A DNA stretch of 64,000 nt from Alphaproteobacteria bacterium SO-S41 (GTDB lineage: Bacteria; Pseudomonadota; Alphaproteobacteria; Micropepsales; Micropepsaceae). How positions within the stretch are numbered: position 1 is the stretch's first letter; every line of letters starts with the position of its first letter. Shown here piece after piece: positions 39,131 through 46,895 of the stretch. The notes under the pieces were generated by a model, which did not search any database, was not told where the DNA came from, and saw nothing but the letters and a program-made list of their open reading frames with translations. The position numbers were made by a program, and so were the translations under genes. The stretch lies in the NCBI GenBank assembly GCA_019670725.1, contig AP024629.1:1674001-1738000 (forward strand), read 5' to 3'.

Positions 39131-40174
39131 ATGACACAGGCCAAAGCCTATGCCGCGCGCGGCGCCGACCAGGCGCTCGCCCCGTTCACCTTCGAGCGCC
39201 GGACGCCCGGCGACGAGGACGTCGTCATCGACATCAAGTATTGCGGGATCTGCCATTCCGACATCCACACGGCCCGCAACGAGTGGAGCAACACGGTCTA
39301 TCCCGTCGTCCCCGGCCACGAAATCACCGGCATCGTCCGGTCGGTCGGCGCGAAGGTCTCGCGCTTCAAGGAAGGCGACCGGGTGGGCGTCGGCTGCTTC
39401 GTCGATTCGTGCGTGGGGTGTGCGACCCGCGATCTCGATCGCGAGCACTACATGCCGGGCCTGGTGCAGACCTATAACACCGTCGCGCCGGGTGCTGACC
39501 TGCCGACCTATGGCGGGTATAGCGACCATATCGTGGTGAAGGAGGGCTATGTGCTTTCCATCCCCGACAATCTGGCGCTGGACGCGGCGGCGCCGCTGCT
39601 GTGTGCAGGTATCACGCTCTATTCGCCGTTGAAGCACTGGAAGGTCGGGCCGGGCACAAAGGTCGCGATTCTCGGCATGGGCGGGCTTGGCCATATGGGC
39701 GTGAAGCTGGCCGCCGCGATGGGCGCCGAGGTGACGGTCCTCAGCCAGACGCTGTCGAAGAAGGCGGACGGGTTGAAGATGGGCGCGTCGCATTACTATG
39801 CGACGAACGATCCGGCGACGTTCGAGGCGCTGCAGGGCGCGTTCGATCTCATCATCTGCACGGTGTCGGCGGAGATCGACTGGAATCTCTATCTCGCGCT
39901 GCTGAAGCCGGAAGCGACCTTCGTGCTGGTCGGCGCGCCGGAGAAGCCGGTGCCGGTGAGTGCGTTCGCGATCATCATGGGGCGGCGGGGCCTCGCGGGC
40001 TCGATGATCGGCTCGATCAAGGAGACGCAGGAGATGCTGGACTTCTGCGGGACGCACGGGATCGTCTCGGAGATCGAGCTGACGTCGATCCAGAAGCTCG
40101 AGAGCGCCTATGAGCGGGTGATCAAGAGCGACGTGCGCTATCGCTTCGTCATCGACATGGCGTCGCTGGGGTGA
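39131..40174 (+). CDS. NAD(P)-dependent alcohol dehydrogenase (YahK/cinnamyl-ADH type)
   Basis: The 347-residue medium-chain dehydrogenase has catalytic zinc residues in YCGICHSD and GHEITG and a Rossmann motif GMGGLGHMGVKLAAAMG (about 180-196). The structural zinc loop is degenerate: C94 and C97 are present (DSCVGCATRD), but the other two cysteines are replaced (R100 and the HYM region). YahK-type enzymes reduce aldehydes with NADPH. It is divergent from an AraC-family gene and preceded by its tandem operator. Its TGA overlaps the GTG of an SDR remnant. Confidence 0.92.
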   Translation: MTQAKAYAARGADQALAPFTFERRTPGDEDVVIDIKYCGICHSDIHTARNEWSNTVYPVVPGHEITGIVRSVGAKVSRFKEGDRVGVGCFVDSCVGCATRDLDREHYMPGLVQTYNTVAPGADLPTYGGYSDHIVVKEGYVLSIPDNLALDAAAPLLCAGITLYSPLKHWKVGPGTKVAILGMGGLGHMGVKLAAAMGAEVTVLSQTLSKKADGLKMGASHYYATNDPATFEALQGAFDLIICTVSAEIDWNLYLALLKPEATFVLVGAPEKPVPVSAFAIIMGRRGLAGSMIGSIKETQEMLDFCGTHGIVSEIELTSIQKLESAYERVIKSDVRYRFVIDMASLG

Positions 40175-40518
40175 GCGCGATGGGCGGCACCACACGGCGG
40201 GTCGCCATCGTGGCGGCCGCCCCGGCGGGGAACGGGGCGATCATCGCGCGCAGCCTCGCGGCCTCGGGCGCGGCGGTCGTCATTCCGTATGCGGACGATC
40301 AAGGCGGCGCGGCGCGCGTGGTGTCGCGGATCATCGACGCGGGCGGATGTGCGGTCGCGCTGCGCGTCGATATCCGCCGGGACGACGAGGTGAAGCGGCT
40401 GCTAAGCGAGGCGAAGCGGCTGTTCGGGCGGACGACGATCGTGGTGGATGAAGCGGGCGTCGTGCGGTTCGGTCCGTTCTGGCGGGCGCCGAAGTTGTGC
40501 GGTGAGGGTCGCGGTTGA
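40171..40518 (+). pseudogene. Short-chain dehydrogenase remnant (N-terminal half only)
   Basis: The 115-codon frame starts with a GTG coupled to the alcohol dehydrogenase stop and encodes an SDR Rossmann half (RVAIVAAAPAGNGAIIARSL, RIIDAGGCAVALRVDIRRDD). The cofactor motif TGxxxGIG is altered to AAAPAGNG and NNAG to VDEAG. The catalytic YxxxK half is missing, because the frame ends at a repeat of family B. It cannot be an active SDR, and a decayed gene is the most likely reading. A small expressed NAD-binding protein is possible but less likely. Confidence 0.6.
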
Positions 40519-40660
40519 ACGGGCGAGCTTGAACTCGCCCCCTCTCGCTCGCCTGCGGCGAGCGCCCCCTTCCCCCCTTCGGGGTACTTCCCCCGCACAA
40601 TGGCGGGGGAAGATGGCTTCGCGTGGTCCCCCTCCCCCGCTGCGAAGGGGAGGATCAATT
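40519..40660. repeat. Dispersed repeat family B, diverged copy 4
   Basis: This palindromic-rich stretch includes CGCTCGCCTGCGGCGAGCG and CCCCTTCCCCCCTTCGGGG, and ends GGTCCCCCTCCCCCG...GGGGAGGATCA. The terminal part matches family B, with GGATCA three bases before the stop of the amidohydrolase gene. It may mark the breakpoint that truncated the SDR gene. Confidence 0.6.
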
Positions 40661-41854
40661 CTAAGCCACGGCTTTCAGATGGGCGGGGCGGCGGAGGTCT
40701 GCTGCGAGGCCTTCGCCCATGAGGTCGATGAAGTTCTCGGCATAGAAGCGCTGCTTGGCGCGTTCGTTCGTGTCCTTCAGGGATTCATCGAAGCGCTTGA
40801 GCGGATTGCGGCCGCCTTCGACATGCGGGTAGTCGGAGGAGAAGAGGCAGATCTCCTCGCCGCTATTGGCGATGATCCAGCCGGCGTCCTCGTGCGGATA
40901 GGGCGTGACGCGGACCTGGCGGCGGACGATGTCGGACGGTTTGGCGGAGAGGTTCTTGAGGCGCGTCTCGTTCTTGCTGAAGGCCATCGCCGAGGAATCG
41001 AGATTGCGCATCCAGCCGGGAAGCCAGGAGGCGCCGAGTTCGATGGCGCCGAATTTGAGGTTCGGGAAGCGGTCCATCACGCCGTCGAAGATGAGGGCGG
41101 CGAGGGTCTGCATCACCGAATGCGGGATCGGCATGTAGGTGAGCGAGTTGAAGTTCTCCTCGCCGCCATGGAAGTCCTTCACGCGGGGGAGGCCGTTCTC
41201 GTTGTAGATGTCCTCCATCTTCTCCTCGCCGCCGACGTGGAAGAGGATGGGGAGGCCGGCCTCTTCGGAGAGCTTCCAGACGGGATCGAGGCCGATATGG
41301 CTGGGGCCGTGGCGGCGGGGTGGTTTGGAGGGGACCATCAGCGCTTTGGCGCCGAGTTCGATCGCGAGGCGCGCGCAGGCTTCGGCGCGAGCGAAGTCTT
41401 CCAGCGGGATATAGGCGGTGGCGAGCAGGCGGCGGTCGACGCTGCAGAAATCCGTCATCATGCGGTTGTGCGCGTCGGCGGCGGCGTAGGCGAGTTCGAG
41501 GTCGTCGGATTGATCGAGCCCGAAATTACCGAGGCAGAAGGTCGTGAAGACGAGCTGGCTGGCGAAGCCCAGCAGATCGACGCTCTTGGGGCGGTCCCTG
41601 GGCAGGAAGGAGCCGAGCGCCTCGTAGTTCTTGCGCAGGAGAATGTTGGCGTCCTCGCCCGCGCGGAAGGTGGGATCGGCGTGGGCCTCGCGCGCCTTGA
41701 TGGCCCAGCCCTTGTTGCCGATCTTCTTCCGGAAATAGGGCAGCGCGTGATAGCGCGCGATCAGGGCCGGATCGAAATACGCGTCGAGGCAATCGTCGAG
41801 CTCCATCAGATGGGAGTCGGCGTCGTGGATGAGGCGGTCCTGTGCGTAGGGCAT
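40661..41854 (-). CDS. Amidohydrolase family protein (amidohydrolase_2)
   Basis: The 397-residue TIM-barrel metal hydrolase shows the N-terminal DADSHLMEL, a central ILFHVGGEE (metal His) and LFSSDYPHVEGG near the end (catalytic Asp). This is the layout of the ACMSD/amidohydrolase_2 group, which performs decarboxylation or hydrolysis of small aromatic-derived acids. The substrate is unknown. ATG 41854 has GGGAG five bases upstream. A related protein is encoded at 44918-46075, so they may be paralogs serving one catabolic route. Confidence 0.87.
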   Translation of the reverse strand: MPYAQDRLIHDADSHLMELDDCLDAYFDPALIARYHALPYFRKKIGNKGWAIKAREAHADPTFRAGEDANILLRKNYEALGSFLPRDRPKSVDLLGFASQLVFTTFCLGNFGLDQSDDLELAYAAADAHNRMMTDFCSVDRRLLATAYIPLEDFARAEACARLAIELGAKALMVPSKPPRRHGPSHIGLDPVWKLSEEAGLPILFHVGGEEKMEDIYNENGLPRVKDFHGGEENFNSLTYMPIPHSVMQTLAALIFDGVMDRFPNLKFGAIELGASWLPGWMRNLDSSAMAFSKNETRLKNLSAKPSDIVRRQVRVTPYPHEDAGWIIANSGEEICLFSSDYPHVEGGRNPLKRFDESLKDTNERAKQRFYAENFIDLMGEGLAADLRRPAHLKAVA

Positions 41855-41958
41855 GGCGGCTCCCAATTCTTTTCCGGCGGTTCGCTTCTAGCGGCGATGG
41901 TGAGAGTTTTCACCCGGTTGCGCCGTTCGGCAAGCAAAACTGACGGAATGTCAGCACC

Positions 41959-42291
41959 TCACGCCCATTCCGGCCGGCCCTTTTCCGAACCGTTCCAGCC
42001 CCAGTCGGCAAGAAGTTTGGCCAACGCTGGCGCGGTGATCATGTGGCCGGGCTCGGGCGGGGGAAAAATATGGAGGCTGTGCGCCGCGGCCAGGATGGCG
42101 GCGCGATGAGGCTCTGCGGCGGCGGGATCGGTGAAGACGATCGCACCGCGGAGATTTCCAAAATCGGGCACGCGGAGGTCAGGGGCGATTGGGGTGCCGT
42201 CCTTCAGCGTGAAGGGACCGGGACCGCAGAGGGTGACATCGAGGCTGCGCGCTGCGTCGGCCCAGGCATCGATGAGGCGCCATTCGGTCAC
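41959..42291 (-). CDS. Hypothetical protein, coupled to a GST gene
   Basis: The 110-residue soluble protein (MTEWRLIDAWADAARSLDVT... ending KGRPEWA) has no domain I recognise. Its ATG overlaps the stop of the upstream GST gene by four bases, so it is translated with it. The composition is ordinary and there is no signal peptide. Confidence 0.6.
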   Translation of the reverse strand: MTEWRLIDAWADAARSLDVTLCGPGPFTLKDGTPIAPDLRVPDFGNLRGAIVFTDPAAAEPHRAAILAAAHSLHIFPPPEPGHMITAPALAKLLADWGWNGSEKGRPEWA

Positions 42292-42893
42292 TGCTGCGCG
42301 AGGGCGCGCGCGAAAGCGGGGCGCGCGCTCATGCGGGCGTAATAGGCGGCGCAGTTAGGGCCAAGGCGGTCGGCGAGCTCCAGCGCGTGGACGCGGAAGA
42401 GGGGAAAGACGCAGGACACGTCGGCCAGCGTGAAGCGGTCGCAGGCGACCGTTTCGCGGCCCGCGAGGCGCTGTTCAAGATCGCCGAGGCGCGCGTCCAG
42501 GCCGCCGAAGAGGTCGAGCGAGAGCGGATGGTCGGCGGGAAGCTCGTGGCGGCGGGTGCGGGTGATCGCGGCGACCGGGAACATCAGCGTCGCCTCGCCG
42601 AACCAGAGCCATTTCGCATAGGCGAGGGTCTCCGGCTCGCTCGGCGCGGGTGTGAAGTGGAGGTCAGGCCGCTTGGCGGCGAGGTACTCGCAGATCGCCA
42701 GCGACTCGGTGAGCAACAGATCGCCGTCCGCGAGGGCGGGCACCGTACCCGACGGGTTCAGTTCCAGATAGGGCTTGTCGCGCAGCCGGGCGGGGAAGTT
42801 GACCTTCACGATCTCATAGGGAAGCCCGAGTTCCTCAAGCAACCAGACGACGCGCAAGGCGCGCGAGCCGGCGGCGTGGAAGACCTTGAACAT
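42288..42893 (-). CDS. Glutathione S-transferase family protein
   Basis: The 201-residue GST starts MFKVFHAAGSRALRVVWLLE. It has GTVPALADGDLLLTESLAIC (cis-Pro and the glutathione-binding Glu/Ser) and a C-terminal domain with VACDRFTLADVSCVFPLFR. Ser10 near the N-terminus could be the catalytic residue. ATG 42893 is chosen because GST folds start right at the first strand. It is cotranscribed with a small unknown gene. This GST lies within a cluster of amidohydrolases, SDR and GFA genes. Confidence 0.88.
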   Translation of the reverse strand: MFKVFHAAGSRALRVVWLLEELGLPYEIVKVNFPARLRDKPYLELNPSGTVPALADGDLLLTESLAICEYLAAKRPDLHFTPAPSEPETLAYAKWLWFGEATLMFPVAAITRTRRHELPADHPLSLDLFGGLDARLGDLEQRLAGRETVACDRFTLADVSCVFPLFRVHALELADRLGPNCAAYYARMSARPAFARALAQQ

Positions 42894-43095
42894 GCGGCGG
42901 CCCTTCGTTTCGGATGTTGATGGCGCTTGCGACGCTAGCACGCCCAGCGTCATAGGCTCCAACCGGCGCTGGACGGGCCGGGCGTCTCCATGTTACGCGG
43001 CGCGCCATGACCACGGGCCGGACATTGCGACGAGGCTGAGCGGCGGAACCTTGTTCCGCGCCGTTCGTCGTCCTGTTGTCCTCGCGAGACCCATC

Positions 43096-43584
43096 ATGTT
43101 CACGCTCCGCCCCGAACGGCCCGAAGACGGGCCGGCCATTGAAAACCTGCTCGATGTCAGTTTCGGGCCCGGCCGTTTCGCCAAAACGGCGTATCGCCTG
43201 CGCGAAGGTGTAGATGCGATTCCGGCTCTGTCGTTTGTCGCTGAGGAAGACGGTGAGCTGCGCGGGACGATCCGCTATTGGCCGGTGCTGATCGGCGGTG
43301 TGCCGTCGCTGATGCTGGGGCCGATCGCGGTGCTGGCGGCGCATCGGGGGCGCGGCATGGCGGTGGGATTGATGAACGAGACGCTGGCGCTGGCCGCGTC
43401 GCTTGGCCATCGCTCGGTCGTGCTGGTGGGGGACGAGCCGTATTACGCGCGCGTTGGATTCAGCCGCGTGCCGGCGGGGCGGATGACGATGCCGGGGCCG
43501 GTAGATACTGCACGGCTGCTGTGGCGCGAACTGACGCCGGGCGGGCTGGATGAGCTCACGGGCGCGATCACGCGCGCGGTCTGA
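43096..43584 (+). CDS. GNAT-family N-acetyltransferase (YhbS-like)
   Basis: The 162-residue acetyltransferase has the GNAT acetyl-CoA motif A in LGPIAVLAAHRGRGMAVGLM (Q/RxxGxG/A form RGRGMA), and VLVGDEPYYARVGFSRVP, typical of the YhbS/predicted acetyltransferase group. The N-terminal LRPERPEDGPAIENLLDVSF is a usual start. The substrate is unknown. It is divergent from the GST gene by about 200 bases, in which I see no clear operator. Confidence 0.88.
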   Translation: MFTLRPERPEDGPAIENLLDVSFGPGRFAKTAYRLREGVDAIPALSFVAEEDGELRGTIRYWPVLIGGVPSLMLGPIAVLAAHRGRGMAVGLMNETLALAASLGHRSVVLVGDEPYYARVGFSRVPAGRMTMPGPVDTARLLWRELTPGGLDELTGAITRAV

Positions 43585-43652
43585 GCGCGTTCCAAAAGGT
43601 CTTGCGTCCGTCTTTGCCGGAACGGACAGTCCTTAAAACAGGAGGACGGACC

Positions 43653-44057
43653 ATGGCGATGGACGGTGGATGCTTGTGCGGGGCGGTGCGGTATCATGTT
43701 GAGGGTGAGCCGGCGGTGACGGCGCTATGTCATTGCACGCATTGTGCGCGGCAGGGCGGCAGTCTGTTTTCGATGATCTGCGGCGTGCCGGCGGCGGCGT
43801 TCAGCGTGACCAAGGGCGCGCTGACGACGTTTCTCGACACGGCCGACAGCGGCAATACGGTCGAGAGGAAGTTCTGCAACCAGTGCGGCTCGCCGATCCT
43901 CTCGGCGCTGAGCGCGTCGCCCGGCATGGTGTTCGTGAAGGCGGGGACGTTGGACGATTGGCGTTCGTTCAAACCGACGGTCGAGGTCTATCGCTCGCGC
44001 ACTGCCGACTGGATGCCGGCCTTCGACGGCGTGCACACGATCCAGGGGGGCATGTGA
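43653..44057 (+). CDS. GFA (glutathione-dependent formaldehyde-activating) family protein
   Basis: The 134-residue zinc protein has CLCGAVRYHV, CHCTHCARQGGSLF and CNQCGSPIL, the Cys pattern of the GFA/CENP-V fold. Family members bind two zinc ions. Formaldehyde activation is proven only for a few, so the exact role here is open. ATG 43653 has GGAGG eight bases upstream. Its stop overlaps the GTG start of an SDR gene, so the two are coupled. Confidence 0.9.
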   Translation: MAMDGGCLCGAVRYHVEGEPAVTALCHCTHCARQGGSLFSMICGVPAAAFSVTKGALTTFLDTADSGNTVERKFCNQCGSPILSALSASPGMVFVKAGTLDDWRSFKPTVEVYRSRTADWMPAFDGVHTIQGGM

Positions 44058-44845
44058 CCCAGCCGTTCAGCCTGACGGGCAAAGTCTCGCTGGTGACGGG
44101 CGCGGCGCAGGGGATCGGCGCGGCGACGGCGGCGCTGCTGGCGCGGCTGGGCGCGCGGGTCTTTGCGAGCGATCTCAACGAGGCGGGTGCGCAGGCGACC
44201 GCTGCGGCGATCGGCGGGACAGCCCTTGGCCATGACGTGACGCAGGAGGCGGACTGGACGCGCGTCATCGCAGCGGTTGAGGCTGAGGCGGGGCGGCTGG
44301 ATGTGCTGGTCAACAATGCCGGGATCATGATCAACCGGCCGTTTCTGGAGACGAGTCTCAGTGAATATCGCCGTCAGCAGGCGGTGAATGCGGACAGCGT
44401 GTTCCTCGGCATGAAGGCGGCGATCCCGTTGATGCTGAAGAGGGTGGCGGCGCAGGGCGGCACGACGTCGATCATCAACATCTCGTCCGTGTACGGACAG
44501 GTCGCAGGGGCGAGCTTCTCGGCCTATAGCGCGTCGAAGGGCGCGGTCCGGTTGCTGAGCAAAGCCGTGGCGAACGAGTTCGCGACGCGGGGTGTGCGGG
44601 TGAACTCGGTCCATCCGGGGCCGACGGCGACGGCGCTTGGCGCGGCGTGGGATCCGCCGCGTGATGCGGATGGCAATCTGCTGTCGCCTGAGGCGGCGGC
44701 GGGGCTTTGGCTGAAGCTGATCCCCAATGGGCGGTTCGGGATGCCGGATGACATCGCGAACGCGGTGGCGTTCCTGGCGAGCGACGCGTCGGCGTATATG
44801 ACGGGGAGCGAGCTGACGGTGGATGGGGGGTATACGGCGGTTTAG
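44054..44845 (+). CDS. Short-chain dehydrogenase/reductase
   Basis: The 263-residue SDR has all classical motifs: TGAAQGIG (about residues 15-22), NNAGIM, catalytic Ser in NISSVYG, and YSASKGA, with the C-terminal DGGYTAV. The type is that of NAD-dependent cyclic alcohol or 3-alpha-hydroxysteroid-like dehydrogenases. GTG 44054 overlaps the GFA stop (GTGA). It converges on the amidohydrolase gene across a family B repeat. Confidence 0.92.
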   Translation: MTQPFSLTGKVSLVTGAAQGIGAATAALLARLGARVFASDLNEAGAQATAAAIGGTALGHDVTQEADWTRVIAAVEAEAGRLDVLVNNAGIMINRPFLETSLSEYRRQQAVNADSVFLGMKAAIPLMLKRVAAQGGTTSIINISSVYGQVAGASFSAYSASKGAVRLLSKAVANEFATRGVRVNSVHPGPTATALGAAWDPPRDADGNLLSPEAAAGLWLKLIPNGRFGMPDDIANAVAFLASDASAYMTGSELTVDGGYTAV

Positions 44846-44853
44846 GGCGGCGG

Positions 44854-44920
44854 GCGGTGCGCTGCATCCGCCCCCTCCACCGCTTCGCGGTCCCCCTCCC
44901 CCGTAAACGGGGGAGGATCA
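44854..44920. repeat. Dispersed repeat family B, copy 2
   Basis: The core is GCTGCATCCGCCCCCTCCAC, then CGCTTCGCGG, then CTCCCCCGT-A-ACGGGGGAG followed by GATCA. The last stem is 9 bp with a single-base loop. The final TCA is the stop codon (TGA on the minus strand) of the amidohydrolase gene, so the repeat and the gene end overlap. Confidence 0.8.
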
Positions 44921-46075
44921 CTCCATGTTGAAGAGCTTCAGCGCGGTTTTGCCGAGGATCATCTGGGCGTTTTCGACAGTCGTCGCGTCGAAGACGGCGC
45001 GGATGGCGCTTCTTGTGTAGCCGAAGGTGGATTCCTGATGGGGATAGTCGCTGCTCCACATCACGCGGTCGGCGCCGATGCGGTGGAGAAGTTCCAGGCC
45101 CGCGGGATCGGTCATGAAGGTCGCGTAGCAGTGGTTGAACCAATACCAGCTGGGCGGGTGCTTCAGCTTGGGCGACATCGCTGATGGGAACGAGTTGTAG
45201 ATCATGTCGGCGTCGTGGATGGCGCTCGCAACCCAGCAGATGCCGCCTTCGACGAAGATGACGCGCAAGTCCGGGTGGCGGTCGAACACGCCGCCGAAGG
45301 TGAGCGCGCCGAAGATGGGGCGGAAGCCCTGCATCTGCGTCAGCACGAAGGTGCCGGCGGCGCCGGGGAGGCCGGTCGGGACATTCTCGCCGATATGGAA
45401 GCAGAGCGGGATGCCGCTGGCCGCGACGGCCGCGAAGAAGCTGTCCATCTTCGGGTCGTTGTAGTGGATGTCCTTATCCTCGATGTCCTTGCGAGGATGG
45501 ATCGGCACCATCAAGCAGCGTGCGCCCAGCGCCTTGCAGCGGGCGACGGAGCTTTCGGCTTTTGACGGGTCCCAGTAGTTCGGGATCATCACGGTGTAGA
45601 GGCGGTCCGGCGCCTGGCCGCTGATCTCGGCGATGTGCTCGTTGTAGCAGCCGAAGATTTCCTCACGCAGATCGAAGTCGCCCTGCATGTAGAGGCCGAA
45701 GAGGCGCTGGGGGAAGATCAGCTCCTTCTCCACGCCTTCGGTGTCGAGATCCCTAAGGCGCGGGGGCACGGAGAGGAAACCGGGGTTGCACTCCATGGCT
45801 TCGCAGAGGCCCTGGGCGACCTCGAGCGGCATCATCTTCTTGTCCTTGACGCGGAACTGCCAGCCGCCGTTCTCGAAGGCAATGCGGGGCGCGTGTTCCT
45901 TCAAGTGTTCCGGGAAGCGGTCGATCCAGAGATCGTGTTCCAGCATGTGGCTGTCGGCGGAGACGATGCGCGTCCCGGCGGGCCAGGCGTTTTCAGGACC
46001 GGTCTGGGCCTTGCGCTTGGCCGCGAGCGGCAGGCCGACCTGTTCCGGCAATTCGAGAACGAAGCTTCCATCCAT
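44918..46075 (-). CDS. Amidohydrolase family protein (amidohydrolase_2)
   Basis: The 385-residue protein has an N-terminal extension of about 35 residues and then VSADSHMLEHDLWIDRFPEH. It has a central LCFHIGENVP with the metal-binding His, VEGGICW, and WSSDYPHQES with the catalytic Asp. These match the amidohydrolase at 40661 motif for motif. Decarboxylase or hydrolase activity on an aromatic-derived substrate is likely but not specified. ATG 46075 begins MDGSFVLELPEQ. Confidence 0.88.
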   Translation of the reverse strand: MDGSFVLELPEQVGLPLAAKRKAQTGPENAWPAGTRIVSADSHMLEHDLWIDRFPEHLKEHAPRIAFENGGWQFRVKDKKMMPLEVAQGLCEAMECNPGFLSVPPRLRDLDTEGVEKELIFPQRLFGLYMQGDFDLREEIFGCYNEHIAEISGQAPDRLYTVMIPNYWDPSKAESSVARCKALGARCLMVPIHPRKDIEDKDIHYNDPKMDSFFAAVAASGIPLCFHIGENVPTGLPGAAGTFVLTQMQGFRPIFGALTFGGVFDRHPDLRVIFVEGGICWVASAIHDADMIYNSFPSAMSPKLKHPPSWYWFNHCYATFMTDPAGLELLHRIGADRVMWSSDYPHQESTFGYTRSAIRAVFDATTVENAQMILGKTALKLFNME

Positions 46076-46211
46076 GGCGTTCCTCGCGGCCGCTCTGACG
46101 GCGGCCTTATGTCAATGACGATGGGCGAAGCCTGCGCCCGTTCGGGCGAGGGGGCAAGCCGTGGACGGCGCGGCGACGGGGTGTCAGGCTGGCGGGAAAA
46201 GGGAGGCCACG

Positions 46212-46820
46212 ATGAAACTTTATGGAACGCCGCCGACGCGAGCGTTGCGGGCGATGTGGCTGCTCAATGAAATCGGGGTCGATTACGAGATCGTGCCCGT
46301 GGATATCCCGAACGGCGAGCATCGTTCGGCGAAGTTCCTGGCGCTGAACCCAGCGGGCAAGGCGCCGGTGCTGGTCGATGGCGACATCGTGCTGACCGAG
46401 TCGGCGGCGATGCAGCTTTATCTCGCCGAGAAATTTCCGGAGGCGGGGTTCATTCCCGAGAGCCTCGCCGATCGCGGGCAGATGCATCGCTGGCTCTATT
46501 TCCTGATGACGGAAATCGAGGCGCCGCTGTGGCGGATGGCGCTGCATGAATTCATCTACGAGCCGGCGCATCGCATCCCCGCGGAAATCCCGAACGCGCA
46601 GCGCGATTGCCGCGCGATGCTGGCGGTGCTGGAGGCGCATATGACGGGGCGGACCTATCTGGTTGGCGACGCCGTTTCGGTGGCGGACTTCAATGCGGCG
46701 TTCACGCTGGATTGGGCGGATGAGGTGGGGCTGATGGACGATGCGCCCACGCTGAAAGCGTTTGTCGAGCGCATGTACGCGCGGCCGAAAGCGCCGGTGC
46801 GGATCAAGGATGCGGGGTAG
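46212..46820 (+). CDS. Glutathione S-transferase family protein
   Basis: The 202-residue GST begins MKLYGTPPTRALRAMWLLNE, where Thr/Ser in the first loop may be catalytic. It continues with LNPAGKAPVLVDGDIVLTES, and the C-terminal folding motif LVGDAVSVADFNAAFTLDW. ATG 46212 follows GGGAGG. It is divergent from the second amidohydrolase gene, mirroring the GST/amidohydrolase pairing 4 kb to the left. The substrate is unknown. Confidence 0.9.
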   Translation: MKLYGTPPTRALRAMWLLNEIGVDYEIVPVDIPNGEHRSAKFLALNPAGKAPVLVDGDIVLTESAAMQLYLAEKFPEAGFIPESLADRGQMHRWLYFLMTEIEAPLWRMALHEFIYEPAHRIPAEIPNAQRDCRAMLAVLEAHMTGRTYLVGDAVSVADFNAAFTLDWADEVGLMDDAPTLKAFVERMYARPKAPVRIKDAG

Positions 46821-46888
46821 GGCGGCGCTCTACGTCTTGCCCCCTCCACCGCTTCGCGGTCCCCCTCCCCCGTGAACGGGGAGGATCA
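46821..46888. repeat. Dispersed repeat family B, copy 3
   Basis: The shared core CCCCCTCCACCGCTTCGCGG and the terminal GGGGAGGATCA are intact, with one base of the last arm lost compared with copy 2. GGATCA ends seven bases before the stop of the minus-strand membrane protein gene. Confidence 0.8.
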
Positions 46889-46895
46889 GGTCGGG

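Noticed and set aside
40448-42109. 553-codon plus-strand frame over the amidohydrolase
   Set aside because: It starts in the SDR remnant and repeat, and is an antisense shadow of the amidohydrolase.
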